The position numbers and the translations under genes were made by a program. From Anaeramoeba flamelloides (lineage: Eukaryota > Metamonada > Anaeramoebidae), in the NCBI GenBank assembly GCA_027625915.1, contig JANTQA010000012.1, forward strand, positions 9,074,501 to 9,138,500: a stretch of DNA of 64,000 bases, given 5' to 3'. How positions within the stretch are numbered: the first letter of the stretch is position 1; each line of letters opens with the position of its first letter. Below are positions 22,392 through 34,659 of the stretch, in pieces. The notes below the pieces were generated by a model, which was not told where the DNA came from, did not search any database, and saw only the letters and a list, made by a program, of their open reading frames with translations.

Positions 22392-24499
22392 TAAGGACTT
22401 ATTTAATTCTGTATTTTAACAAAAAAATTGATTTTTTAGTAACGAATCTACATTTAAAAATAAATATAAAAAAATATTGTTTTTCAATTTGAAGGTTTAA
22501 ATATGGATTGTAACAATAAATTTTTTATTTTTAATGAATATTTTTTCCTTAATTCTTGATTTTTATACTAAAATGGATATAAAAATTAGTTAAAATAGAT
22601 CTAAATAGGAATTAGAAACAATATACAAATTGGGTTTAAGGGGAATTTATATGAACATTCAACACACTCTTACACTTTCATACAAATTGTAATAAGTGTG
22701 AAATATTCAAAGATTCATGATAAACATTTTAAATAATGTTACCAAGAAATTACTTTAAGGTTCTTGTATTCTACCTTTCAAGTATAATTTAATACTCCAA
22801 CAATATCTTGAACTTTAATGAGAATTCAAATATTTTCAACATATTTATGGTTTAAGAAAGTGTCACCATCTTTCAAAAGTGTAAATATGATAGAAAAAAA
22901 ATATCCAAGTTAATAGAGGAGGAATTATAACCATAAAAAAATAGAATAATTTAAAATGATTAAGAAAATGAAAATTCTAACAATTTTTCTTTATTAATTT
23001 TATTTCTTGATTTTAATAAATTGGGGAAAGGGGAAATAAGAGAAAAATTTTCAAAATTTAAAAAAAAAAAAAAAAGAGTAAATAAAACAATCAAACAATA
23101 ATATAATATTATAATAAGTACCCACATCAAACTAAAAATTAGATGTGACAGTTAGGTTTCCAGACTTTTAAAAAAATACTGATAAAGTATGATTTTTTAA
23201 CATTCTTTTAAATTCTGGGAAATCTAACCGTGATGGATGAACCCGAAGTACTCATTCTTGTAGTGGTCCGATACATTATACCAGTTTTTAGTAACTTTTA
23301 TTTGGAGTGAATTATCTCAAATCATTTCTTTAATCAAATAAATAAATTTTTAAAGAAAAAGGAGGGTGTGAAATAATTCCAAGTATAATATATTTACAAC
23401 TTATTTAAAAAAGAAATTTTAATAATTGAAAAATTGATTACGAAAAAATTAAGTAAAAATCATTTATTTATGAATCTTGTATGTATTTTATAGATTTAAT
23501 TACCCCCCCTATTTCATTTTTAATTATAAATGGTATAAATATATAGTTTAAAATTTTTGATTAACAAATTACTTGTTATTTCAAAGGAATTTTCTAAAAT
23601 GAATTAGAAATTTTAATTTTCATTTGTTAAATTCTTCTAATTTTAATTTGGATAAAGAAAATATAATATTTTTAAAACAAATTCTTCAAAAAAATTGTTT
23701 ATTGAATTTTAAATTTGATTTAATCAGTATGTGTTATCAATTAAATTTTAAAACCCAAAATAATTAGGTTGGTTTGTTTGAATTTTTTTCACAAACTTTT
23801 ATTTTTATTTGAGTCGAATCTTTTCTAGCTTTTTTTTTTTTTTGATTTTTATAACTCAATTATTTTCCTTCAATCTTTATAAAAATATTCTATGTTTCAG
23901 TTTAATTTGGTAACACTATTTGAAAAAAGAATTTTGAAAAAAATTTGTAAAAAAAGTAATAGGAATATTTTATAAAAAGGAATAGTGTTAGAATTTCTAG
24001 TAGGTTGCAAACTTTCTTTTTTATAAACTATCACCAATTAAAATAATCTATAAAAAAATATCTAAATTTTACATGAATCAGATTTTTTTTTCCTTTACTC
24101 TATTTTAAGGTGTTTCTTTGGAAATGGTGATGTTTCTTGTTTTTTCTGTAAAAAAAAAAAGATTTGTTGCAATATGTACATCACCTTATATCTATTTTTT
24201 ATGGTTCACTCTGTGACTAAAATTCATATATTCACTTACAAATAATTGTAGATTTAAAAAATAATATAACAACCCCCAAAAAAAAAAAAAAAAAAAAAGT
24301 ATCATAAATTTAAACATTATAGATTCAATTCTGTTTTATATAAAGAAAAAATTATCAAACCGGGTAACGAATAAATACATATCTTTGAAGGTTTCAATAT
24401 TCATTACAATTAAAAAAAACATTTATTTATTTATTACTTCTTAATTAAATGTTTTTAAAAATGGTAAAATGTACACACTCCTTAATATCTTGCATTATT
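22392..24499. other. AT-rich spacer
   Basis: No gene seen. A family D motif (GTTAGGTTTCC ... TCTGGGAAATCTAACC) lies at ~23150-23232 as an inverted pair around a short loop. There are long homopolymers (A at ~24280-24299, T at ~23830) and a CCCCCCC run near 23504. Confidence 0.45.
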
Positions 24500-25260
24500 T
24501 ATCGTAGATTTACTCGATACTAAAGGAACAGCCTAGGGTCAAACTAAATAATATATTGTGGAATTACACTTATTTTTAATTGAAAAAATTCAAACAACGA
24601 AAAAAAAATTCAAGAGGATCTCTTTGGCAAGAAATTCAATTAAAAAATAAAATTTAAACAATTCTCAAGAGACAAATAATTCAAAAAAAAAATATATTTA
24701 AAAAAAAAAACAAAATTGTCCAAAAATCCAAATTAAATGAAAAATTCTCATTTTTATTTTAAATTTCCAAAGGGTTAAATTTCTTCAATTTAAAATTAAT
24801 TGTTTTCTTTAATACAGAATCAAATATTTCATATTTAATCGGATTTGTGGTTATTCTGTAACCTTCTAAATTTGGCATGTACGGGTTTTGTAATATTCTG
24901 AAGATTAAAATAATTCATTTACAATAGGGAAAAAACGAAAAAAATCTTAAGATTTCAAAAAATGCCAGAGAGATACACTTCAAAACTAATTCTTTTTTTT
25001 CAAAATTATTTATTCACAATATATATATTAGAAATTGTGTATCACACTTTGTGGTTTTTTACGAAAAATCTCTTATTTTTTTGATTATTTATTATTGTTT
25101 TTGGAGATCGATCACACACCATAGGTTGGTTAATTGTGTTTGATTGTTATTAGGTAATTTCATAAAAATTACAAGATTTTTTTCCTTTTCAGTTAATTAT
25201 TGTTAACTGTAAAGACTCAACCCCTAAAAATTAATAAATTAAAAGATTATCCTTTGGGAT
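24500..25260 (+). repeat. Dispersed repeat R3, copy b
   Basis: A direct, diverged copy of 3840-4530. The GATCGATCAC and ATAGGTTGGTT landmarks are near 25106 and 25124, and the shared ACTCAACC end is near 25215. It is non-coding. Confidence 0.6.
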
Positions 25261-25381
25261 TCTTTGGTTCTTTTCACAAACAGGGTAACGAATCAATTTT
25301 ATTGTTTAAAAGTTGTAATATCGTGGACCTGAACAATACATCAATTTATTCAGTAATGGTCTCATAACTAAAATTATTTAA

Positions 25382-25838
25382 CTGTTGAGAGAAAAATGTT
25401 GGACACAGAAAAATGGTTGGACACCATTTTTAATTGGGAACCTTAGTAAAATTGAAAATCAAATCCTATTGATAACTAAGTGACTGATATATAAATCCAG
25501 GTTTAAAGGTGTTACAAGTTCATTAATCTGTGGTGTGTGTAGAATACTCATTTGAATGGTTGATAACTATAGTAGATCATGCTATTTTAACAAAAATCCA
25601 AGTTTTCGTAAAGTTTAGTATTAAATCTGGAAATGGTAATTTTTAAACTTGATTTAGATTATAGAGATAAGGTTTTGAAAAAGTGGAATTACCTTAATCT
25701 TTATTCTAAAAAGTAGATTATTGTTATTTTCTTTAATTATTTCACAAACGGTTGAAATTAAAAATCATTTTCAGTAATGTTCCCAATTAAAATTGCTGTC
25801 CAACCATTTTTCTCTTTCCAATATTTTTCTCTCAACAG
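25382..25838. mobile_element. MITE family X, copy 2
   Basis: A 457-bp element flanked by TAA (25379-25381 and 25839-25841), with ~75-bp terminal inverted repeats beginning CTGTTGAGAGAAAAAT. It lacks the outer arms that surround copy 1. It is 32 bp from the next element (family C). Confidence 0.78.
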
Positions 25839-25870
25839 TAAAATTGGAAATGTGATATTTTTATCCTTAA

Positions 25871-26423
25871 GGTTTACAACCCGTGAAATTTGATAAAAAA
25901 ATTATCTTGTGTATGGTGTGGCCACTTGTAAATTTGGTTCTTGCTGATAGATCTGGTACTTGGTATGGGCTTTAAGACTTGTTCAAAATGACAATTTTTT
26001 ATAATTTATTTTTTTTTTCGGAAAGATGAATTGATAAGTGTAAGACGAATATATCTGAAGGAAAAATTATATAAAGAAATGTGGTTTGTTGGTTGTTGAT
26101 TGAAATTTTTAATTAGATTTGATTTTATTTGGTGCTTGTTATAAAAATTTTTTTTCATTTCGTAAATTGAGTAAAAAGGGAAATCAAATTTTCTTCTTTA
26201 ACCCCAAAATCAAAATTTATTCTTGGACACTTACCAATCTATTAGTCTTAAACTCTTGAATTCGTCTTTCGGAAAAAAAAAAAAATAAATTATAAAAAAT
26301 TGCCATTTTTAACAACTCTTAAAACCCATACCAAGTACAAGATCGATCAACAAAAACCAAATTTACAAGTGACTACACTAGATAAAAGATAATCTTTTTC
26401 TTAAATTTCAGGGTTTCAAAACC
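25871..26423. mobile_element. TTAA-flanked MITE family C, best copy
   Basis: A 553-bp element with inverted arms of ~140 bp (GGTTTACAACCC... and ...GGGTTTCAAAACC), flanked by TTAA at 25867-25870 and 26424-26427. Arm landmarks are CACTTGTAAATTTGGTT and GTACTTGGTATGGG, in both orientations. The TTAA target suggests mobilisation by a piggyBac-type transposase (inference). Termini differ from the GGGACTAGTC family. Confidence 0.75.
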
Positions 26424-26988
26424 TTAATCAATTAAGACTCAATTGAATAATCATAATCATCAAACAAACCAAACAAAATTAACCTAAAATATTGTGTTTA
26501 TGATTTTGGGTTGTCTTGAATAAAAGATAAAATTGGTTTTTTATTAATATTTTACCATTTATACCTTAATAGAAACTCCTTTTGAATTTTTTTTCTTATC
26601 AAATGAAAAAAATAATTTCTTATTTTACCTTTTAGTCTTTGATAATTTTTCATTTCCCATTCTTTAACAAAAACTATCCTTTGGTTTAGAATACCACTAA
26701 AGTTTTAATGAGGAGAAAAATGACAAAATAAATTTAGATTGTTTTGACAAACTCTATTTTCTGACTTTGAAAAGTTGATTTATTCCGTTTGACAAAAAAA
26801 TTTGAGTTTTTTCTTGATTTATTGTTTTTAGTACCTTATTTACTCAGAGAAAGTGAAAGATTTTTATGACTTTTTAGAACAATCTAAAAGATTATCTTAA
26901 AACCTTTACATATAGGAAATTTTTTTTATTACTTTGACATTATTGTTCTTTTTTCATTTTTTTCGACTTTTTTTGAACTTGACCCAAA

Positions 26989-27439
26989 ATGGATACAAAG
27001 GTTTATATTGCTGGTGAGAAAATGTTTAAATTTGTGTGTAAAATTTCCGAATCAAGTTTACCACAGCTATCACCTGTCTCTAAAATAATTGATCCAAGGA
27101 AAATTGCTGTTGGTTGTCAAATTAGGTGTTTAGTATGGAAAGGTACCAACAAATTAGAGCTACACCAACAATTTAGAAAAATACGCTTCTATGAAATACC
27201 AAATGAAAAGATCAAAAATATTTGTTCTGGGCACAGTTATTCTCTTATTTTAACTGAATCGGGGATGGCTTATACTTTACCATCAAAAATAAAGAACAAA
27301 ATAAGCTGGGATTTAGCAGTGCCTTTAAATTTTTTTACAGAAAATAATTTATTTATCAAGTCGATTAAAATGAGCTATTCAAGGAATTATTTTCTTTGCA
27401 AAAAAGGAAAACTCTTTTCTTGTAAAAGTGATCCCTTCT
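26989..27439 (+). CDS. RCC1-BTB protein, exon 1 (N-terminal RCC1-like repeats)
   Basis: ATG follows an A/C-rich leader (GACCCAAA). The 150 codons read MDTKVYIAGEK..., IRCLVWKGTNK, FYEIPNEKIKNICSGHSYSL, YFLCKKGKLFSCKSDPF. This is the opening part of an RCC1-type propeller as found in amoebal RCC1-BTB (BTK-binding-protein-related) families. After ~27440 the sequence turns into A/K-rich non-coding text. GT at 27440 (GTAATTTT) leaves the exon in phase 1, matching the phase needed by the acceptor at 33112-33113; GTs at 27422 and 27428 are alternatives in the same phase. The continuation is at 33114, where the next RCC1 segment resumes exactly where the family alignment expects it. Confidence 0.7.
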
Positions 27440-28179
27440 GTAATTTTGTTCCTCAAAAATCAAAACAAAAAACAAAAAACAAAAAATAAAATAAAACAAA
27501 AATTATATAAAACACAACCAAGTTAGAAAGTGACAAAACAGTTTTTAAAAAGTATTGAAAAACAAGTAAAAAACTTTATTCTGACTATTTTTGAAACTTA
27601 TTATCATACACTTCACTAGTACTATCATTTTCTTCTTAAAAAATGAAAATTTTTAGTTCACTTCCAAAATATTTTTCTTGTTTATAAGTTGAAGCAAATC
27701 CAAAAGATCTTTACAACATCTTTTAGAAATGATATTTTTAGACAATAAATTAAACTTCCTAAATTAACTTTTAGACAAAATTTTTACTCTGGTAATTTGA
27801 TTGTAGCAGTAATATTCATTTTGGAAATTGAAATAAAAATTTTCTTTTATTGATTGGAAAATAATAGTATGAAAAAATAAAATTGAAAAAAAAAAGTTAG
27901 TCAAAAATTTTACTTTCAATTATCATTTCATCCTTGTGAATTGAGTTAGTTCGCAACATAACCAAAATTCCAACACTTCAAAATCTAGAGGGTATTATAA
28001 TTATTCTTGTAAATAGTACATCGATTTTAAAAGTCTCTAGTCGAGAAAAAAGTGCTATGGGTAAAAATTTTTAAATGCCTATGAAAATGAATTTTCCAAA
28101 AATTCAACTTGGAGATATTTACTCTGAATATATAATAACTAATAGTTTTGAAAAGACTTTAATCATCTAAAAAAATTCA

Positions 28180-28470
28180 AAACAAAAATTAAAAAAAAAT
28201 AGCTGATGATAAATATTGGAAGTGTCCATCAAGTGCCACAGAGTTCATAGCTTTTTCATAATACAAAATAATAGAGTTTACTCTAAGATTTTACTCTATT
28301 CTTTTAAATTCGCAAAAATCTAAAGGCGGTTTTTTTGACTTTTTGGAATAAACCGAAAATTCAAAAAATTTTTGGTTCATTTTAAAAATAAAAAACCAAA
28401 AGAAAAATCAAAAAAAAAAATATTTTTTCCAATTTAAAAGAACAAATAATTCATTCATTAGCCCAAATCA
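28180..28470 (-). repeat. Family D repeat, inverted copy
   Basis: In reverse it matches the right end of the array at 36740-37650: TAATAGTTTTGAAAAGACTTTAATCATCTAAA (shared in pieces) near 28140-28170, CTGATGATAAATATT near 28203, and AAGTGCCACAGAGTT, the reverse of the GGCACTCTAC motif. It is non-coding. Confidence 0.5.
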
Positions 28471-29089
28471 TTGATTCACAATTATAAACCTCTTCAACAA
28501 ATTAAAATACTTTTAAAATATAATATATAATGAATATTAGCTGAAAAGAAAAAATATTTCGAATTTTTCACTATAAAATTTAAAAAAATAAACAAAATTT
28601 CATAATAAATTGCCCATCTTACATTTGAATTTTGAATTACTTTTGTATCATTTTGAAGTTTTTCCTCTCACAATGAAAAGTTTGCAAATAAATCATTTTT
28701 TCTCTTTTTTATTTTTTCAAAAGTGTTTTGTTAAAATGGAAAATAAAAATGAAAAATTGGAAAGAAGTAACAGATGAATTAATGAAAAAATTGGTTTCAA
28801 ATATGAAAAAGAGATTAGATTTAGTTATTCAAATGGAAGGAGAATCGATAAATGAGTTTTACAAATTTTTTAAATTTTCTATTTTTTATGTAATGCTTCT
28901 TTCAAAATAAATAATTTTTTTAACTGTTTTTTTTTTTTATTTCTTTTTCTTTTATTTTTAGACAAATAATAAATATCTCTTGAGTATAGAACTGAATATT
29001 AAAATCGAAATTTTTATATTATATTGGATAAATTCAATTATTAAAAATATTTTTCTTTAAAATTTGATTTTTAATGGGCCAATGATTTT

Positions 29090-29240
29090 GAAATATAGTT
29101 TATTAATAGAACCTGGAAAATTGGATTTTTCAACTTAAATTATAAAATATCTTTAAAAATATAATCTGACCAAAGATCTTTTATTAACCAATAGTGTTTA
29201 TTATAATTAAAGTTATTAAAAAGTGTAAAAATAGCGATTA
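29090..29240 (+). pseudogene. Family E coding relic
   Basis: A decayed copy of the first half of the fragment at 18036. In one frame it reads INRTWKIG..., KISLK, QRSFINQ, LKLLKS, with stops between. Landmarks shared with 18105-18190 are AAAATATCTTTAAAAA and AGATCTTTTATTAA. Confidence 0.45.
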
Positions 29241-30489
29241 TTTATTTTTTTTTTGAAAAAAAAATTTTAATGATGGTGAAGTCAAAAGGGAAATTTCTGA
29301 TCATCAAAAATTGTTAAAAAATTTAAACTTTAATTTGAAATTTAAATTGGAGTGAAATTTCGTTTGAAAATAACAACCCTTTTTCAAAAGTTTATACTTT
29401 TTGAAAACTATTTTTTGAAGTTTTCTTTTTTCAAAAAGTGAAAACTTTTTCAGATCAAAACTTTTTTGAAATTTTTCAATTTAAAAAAGTGAGTACTCAA
29501 CCATAAATTTGGTGTAGAGATTTGAATCTGAAGAAAATAACTTTTTTACAAAAAATTCCTCACTTTATTAATATACAAAACTATAAAAAAGTTTTTATTT
29601 CGACAATCTCAAAAAAAAAAAGTACTCACTTTTTGAAAATTACTAAAACTTTTTTCAATTTCAAACAAATTTTGTCGATCCAAAATGCCTAAAAAACCTT
29701 ATCGGATAAGAAATCCAGAAAATAAATAGATGCCCCCAGAAAATGTATCAATACCAATAATAAAAAAATACCGAAATATAAAGAGATTCCCATTTTCAAT
29801 TTAAATTTTTGAGATGACCAATAAATTATAAAAAAAAAAAACAGAAGAATTTGTCAAACCAACATTTTTAACTATTTTAATTCAAAAAGATGGACTCTAT
29901 AATTTGAATTAAGAAGAATTTAAAGTTTATTGAACTTCCAATATATAAGTGTTTAATTAAAAGATCAAAAATTTCACTTCTAATTTATTTTATATGACCT
30001 TTTCAATATTTTTAATGATCAATTAGTAAATTATTTTGGAATTTGAAATAAAATTTTTGATTTATTCATTGGTAAAAACAGTATTGTTTAATATTTAAAA
30101 TTTCCGGTCGGCAATTAAAAAAAAATCCTGATACATTTATTTAAGCCATAAATGATAATTACAAAATTAGTCTCTTTTATTTCATAATTACACCCCATTA
30201 AAAAATATAAAAGAATTATTTTATGGAAAAATCTTTCTTTCGTCATGTTTTGAAAAAATGGAAATATTTTATCTTTATAATACTTATTACTCATGATACT
30301 TTTGTAATTTGATTGTTATTTGAAAAAAAAAACTATTACATAAGTGTAAAAAATACTTTCAAATTCTTTTTCATGAACTGTAATACTTTTCGAGTAGGTG
30401 CACAAGAGAGAGAATGGTTGTTATAATATTTGATATATTTATTTGATTCAATTGTACTGAAAAAAGAAAGAGTTTTATTATTATTATTA

Positions 30490-31008
30490 CAGCCGTTCCA
30501 AACTTACCATGAAATTTGATAGATAGAGAAATTGCCAGTTTTGACCCTGTTAAACACAAAAAAATTATTTGGTTATACTTTATCACAAAATTTCATGGTT
30601 TGTGATTTATTTTTAAAAAAATTTCTTATTTAAAAGACCAGAGAAAAAAATTCTTGTTGTTTATCAAATAAATTCAAAAATCCAAAACAAAGTTTCCAAA
30701 GATTGAAAAAATAGAATTTAATAATTTCTTTTGAATTTCATTGCCTTTTAATTAGAAGGTCTTTCGAAATTAAGGATCCACCAAAACCTCTAATATTTTT
30801 CTAAATTATAGATCATTTCGCAAGGTTTCGAGTCAAAAATTCAAATTTTAATATTTGTTCTTTAGGAAATCTTTATTCTATAATAAAATTTAATGGTTTG
30901 TAATAGACTATCAAATAACTATAAAATCCTGTCATGAAAAGTGAAAGTGTGAGATAGAAAATGAATTTTCCGTTTATCATAGATTTCACACTAGCGTTGG
31001 AATGGCTG
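30490..31008. mobile_element. Tc1/mariner-like MITE family B
   Basis: A 519-bp element with termini CAGCCGTTCCAA and TTGGAATGGCTG, flanked by TA (30488-30489 and 31009-31010) within a longer TATTA match in an ATT-repeat. The subterminal ACCATGAAATTTGATAG and its partner are less well preserved. The only frame inside (around 30371-30586, minus) crosses the terminus and is not a transposase. Lone related ends occur near 11252, 59857 and 59988. Confidence 0.65.
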
Positions 31009-31737
31009 TATTATTATGATTTAGGGGGTTTATTAACCTCTCTTGTTTGCCCAAATTCTTAAATAAAAAGTTAGGAATTTTATTAAAAGACTTAAAAATA
31101 TATTTATAATACATTAGTGTGAATACACTTGATGAATCTTTTTTGTAATATTAATCTTTTTATGTAAGTAAATGAAAGGAAATTATTTAGGGGAAAACGA
31201 AATTTGAAAAATCTAAAGTGTTTTTCCAAAATCAAAAAAAAAAAAACACAGACATCTCCAATAGTTTATTAAATGTAATCTGGTATCATTTTAAAAAATC
31301 AAGCATTCTGGCAAGTTTTCTCTTTCTATAAGTATATACTTGAAAAATATCACTTTTAATGAAAAAAAAACATAAATTTATCAAAAAAACTTTGAAATCA
31401 TTTTTTTTACTTGCACAAAGAATAAAAAAAAAAAAAAAACCTATAAATATTTTTTGGATATCCTTTTTCAAATTATTTCTTGACTAATATCATTGGAACC
31501 ATACTTATTTAGACAGTTGTATTTTTTCCCGGTTTAACAATGTTTTTAATAAGATATTATCCAAATTAATTGATCATTTAACTAATTGGTTTTAATAATG
31601 TATTGAACAAGAACAAATGTATTCTTTATGGAAAATTAGAATAAAAATATTTATAGCCTATAAAATTCCATCATTTTTAAATCATAATTTCTATTTAGTA
31701 ATTAATTATTCTTATTATTATTTTTTTTTTTTTATTA

Positions 31738-31836
31738 TTTATCGAAGAAGTGTGTATTACACCCTAAATGCCCCTTTACTTAAATTTTCTCAAAGGTAAT
31801 TTAAGCATAAAATCATATATTCCACAATTATTAAAG
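31738..31836 (-). mobile_element. LINE 3' tip, reversed
   Basis: The reverse complement aligns with 3495-3575, the 3' end of the LINE: ATGATTTTATGCTTAAATT, AATTTAAGTAAAGGGGCATT, GTGTAATACACACTTC. Only ~100 bp is left, consistent with strong 5' truncation. Confidence 0.65.
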
Positions 31837-31985
31837 AGAAAGACATACCCAAATTTTTTATGTTTAAAAAGCAAAAGTAAAAACTCGAAAAGAAAAAAGA
31901 TAAAAAGAAAAAAAAAAAAAAAAAATTTAAAAAGGTTTTATGAGTAGCAATTGGTAAACAACAACAAAAAAAAAAATTGATATCT

Positions 31986-32317
31986 TTAATTCAGAACACC
32001 CAAAATCACATCATCCACGATACTTTTGGTTAATTTAATTTAATTTTGTAATTGATCATAAATCTTCATTTTGGGATTGTTTTTTAATAGTTGTAATTTC
32101 TTTTTTCTTTTTATGATCTGATTTTTTAAACCTTTAGAATTTTTTGCTTTTACTTTTTGTTTTTGTTTTAAGTTGCCCATATTTTTGTGCTTAAGTGTCA
32201 CATTATTAGCAAGTAACCACTTGATCTTTTTCATCTGTAAATCTTCTTCCCAATATAAAGAAGACTCAACCAGGGAAAAAATGGAAAAAAAATAATAATA
32301 ATTCTTATTCTCAACAG
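31986..32317 (-). CDS. Possible coding exon, small basic protein, unidentified
   Basis: On the minus strand a T-tract ending TTTAG (32318-32320) is followed by an open frame from 32317 to 32040. It includes SLVESSLYWEEDLQMKKIKW, LLANNVTLKHKNMG, an Arg/Lys-rich middle, and KNNPKMKIYDQL. It stops at 32040. One base out of frame the text continues with protein-like KLTKSIVDDVILGVLN and a stop at 31986-31988. One extra A in a four-A run would place both in one frame, so a single homopolymer slip is likely. I recognise no family. It would lie inside the RCC1-BTB intron on the opposite strand. It may be a true nested exon or a relic. Confidence 0.35.
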
Positions 32318-33113
32318 CTAAAAAAAAAAAAAAATATTAACACTCTAGAAAAGAAGTGTAACCGAAAAAAAAGTATTCAACATTTTTGAATTGAATCTTT
32401 AAAAAAAAAACTGAAAATGAAAAGTAATTTCAAGTAAAAGAAGTACAAAAATAACTTTAAAGAATAACCCTTCATTATATTATTTTAAACTTAAAACAAT
32501 TTAACCCCCCCCCCCCCTTTATATTGAGATCTGATTAGTAATTTTTTATCTTAAAAATTAGTTCAATATCTTCAAGTAATTTTTAGGGGCATATTAACAG
32601 AAAAATAAGTCCTCAATATAAGAAAATAATGAAAAAAACCATATCATTTGATTAAAACCCCTTTTTGTATTTCGGTACATATTGTTCCTTTAAAAAATTA
32701 TTTTAGTTTTCTTTTTTTCAAATAATAATTAAAATTTATAAACTTATCATTCTTAATGACTAATATTTTTATAAAAAAAAATATTAGAACCCTTAAATTA
32801 TTTTTAATAACAGGTATTCATCACTGAGATAGACTTTATCAAGGGTAATAATCTTGTAAAGTCATTTAACACAATATACTCTAATTGAAAATCACGCCAA
32901 CATATTATCAAAAAGTATTATTAAAAAAAGAGCAAGTTGGATCTTAATCATATTTAATAGTTATTAATATTATACAATAATAAATCAAAAAATTTAGAAA
33001 TTAAAATTCTAAATGAATAAAATAGATTTACAATACCTTTTCATTTTCTTGAAAAATTCTATTTTTTTTTTTTTTTTATTTTCTTTTATACTTGAAATAA
33101 AAAATAATACTAG

Positions 33114-34597
33114 CTGAGGATCCAATCATGATTAAAGAAAATGTAACAAAATTTTTTACATGTTTTTGTTCAGATAGATTTTATTTTACCCTTAAGAACA
33201 ATGAATTATATGCTCGTGGTGAGAATTATAATGGGCAATTAGGAATAGGAAATAAAAATGATCAACGTGTACCTATAAAAGTACAAGATTGGAATGCAAT
33301 GGACGTTTTAAAACTCAAACATTTTAAAGAACATTCAATTTTAATAACAAAAAATGAAAGAAAAATATATTCAAGTGGGAACGGGTTATATAATGGGCAT
33401 GGTAGTTTAATTCGAAAATTTACAGAAATACCCTTTTTCAAAAAGAAAAAAATCATGAAAATTTCAGGGGGTGATTATTTTACTTTAGTTTTAACAGACG
33501 AAAATGTGTTATATGGATCGGTTTTTTTAGAGGATAACTATCCAACAATCGACTATAAAAAAAATTATTTTAAACCTCAAGTAATCAAACTCCCATACCT
33601 TTTGAATAACACTAAGGATTTTTTCAATAATTTGGAAATTGAATGTCGGTATAATGTATGTTTTTTATATTTCAGTACTAGAAAATCTTGTTTAAAGGAA
33701 GATTTTAAAATCTTATTTGAATCTAAAAAATTTTGTGATTCGGTATTAAATACCCCAAATAAGGATCCAAATCAATATATTGATAGCAAAAATGAAAACC
33801 ATGATTGTATTTCAATACCAATTCATAAATTATTAGTCGAGTTAAGAACAAATTAAAAAATTAATGAAATTCAAAAAATTATTAATCAAAATAATTTTAC
33901 AAAAAGGGAATTAAATGAATTTTTAAAATGGATTTATTTTGATGAAATATCAAATTCAAACAGTCTTAAAAACATTTTAAATTCATTAAATTTATCATTC
34001 CCACCAAATAATAATCTAGAAAAGGATCTATTAACATTATATGAAGATGAAGATTCTTGGGATTTTTCAATTTTTAATAACACAAAATATAAAAAAGAAA
34101 AAAAAGTTCAAAATATTACAGGGGGGGAGAAAGAATATAATGAAGGGCAAGAGAAAATAGTGAATATACCAGTACACAAATTGATATTATTAACAAGAAG
34201 TAATTTGTATCATGAATTATTTGAATTTTCAAATGAAAAAAAACTTAATCAAATTAAGGATTATTCTGGCAAATCTATCCAAAGTTTAAAAATTTTAATC
34301 AAATATTTTTATACTGACAAAATCGAATTAAAAAAAAATGAAAAAAATCTTATTTCTATTGTTGAGGAATTGGAAGATGCAGTTGACTATTATCAATTAA
34401 ATACAATTTCCAATTTATACACAGAATTAAATAAAATTAAAAAAAAAAATATAATATACTTTTATATTAAAACTGAAAATAACAAACAATATTATAAAAT
34501 GGTCGTAGGGATTAATAAATCATTTTTTTTATATATTTTTTCCTTTTATTGTTTTTATTCTTATTTTTTATTTTTTTCTTTTGGTAATTTTTGTTAA
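33114..34597 (+). CDS. RCC1-BTB protein, exon 2 (RCC1 repeats, two BTB domains), one in-frame TAA
   Basis: After the acceptor ACTAG the frame reads EDPIMIKENVTKFF and continues with RCC1 repeats (LYARGENYNGQLGIGN, HSILITKNERKIYSSGNG, GGDYFTLVLTDENVLYGS). A first BTB region follows (ILFESKKFCDSVL, IPIHKLLVELRT, FLKWIYFDEI), then a second (VNIPVHKLILLTRSNLYHEL, SLKILIKYFYTDKIEL). One TAA at 33854-33856 interrupts the first BTB; the frame then stays open to 34597. With exon 1 this is ~644 codons. Family members act as putative adaptors or RCC1-type regulators; the role here is not known. The C-terminal ~35 residues are F/Y-rich and may not be real. A single stop in an otherwise well-kept frame points to a young pseudogene or a base error. 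Confidence 0.75.
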
Positions 34598-34659
34598 AAA
34601 AAGAGATATTCGAAAAGATAAAAAATTACCATTAAAACTCAGAACAATTGTTTTTTACT

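Larger units (their letters stand above)
27440..33113 (+). other. Probable 5.67-kb phase-1 intron of the RCC1-BTB gene
   Basis: It begins GTAATTTT and ends T-rich tract...ATACTAG. It contains a family D relic (28180-28470), a family E coding relic (29090-29240), a Tc1/mariner-like element (30490-31008), a reversed LINE 3' tip (31738-31836), poly-C near 32505, and a possible minus-strand coding exon (31986-32317). It is far longer than the 238-bp intron at 20661. It may instead be two halves of a dead gene pushed apart by insertions. Confidence 0.5.

Noticed and set aside
28749-28910. 53-codon helix-like frame (MKNWKEVTDELMKK...)
   Set aside because: Short, K/E-rich, with no homology and a competing ATG in another frame. 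It lies in a probable intron.
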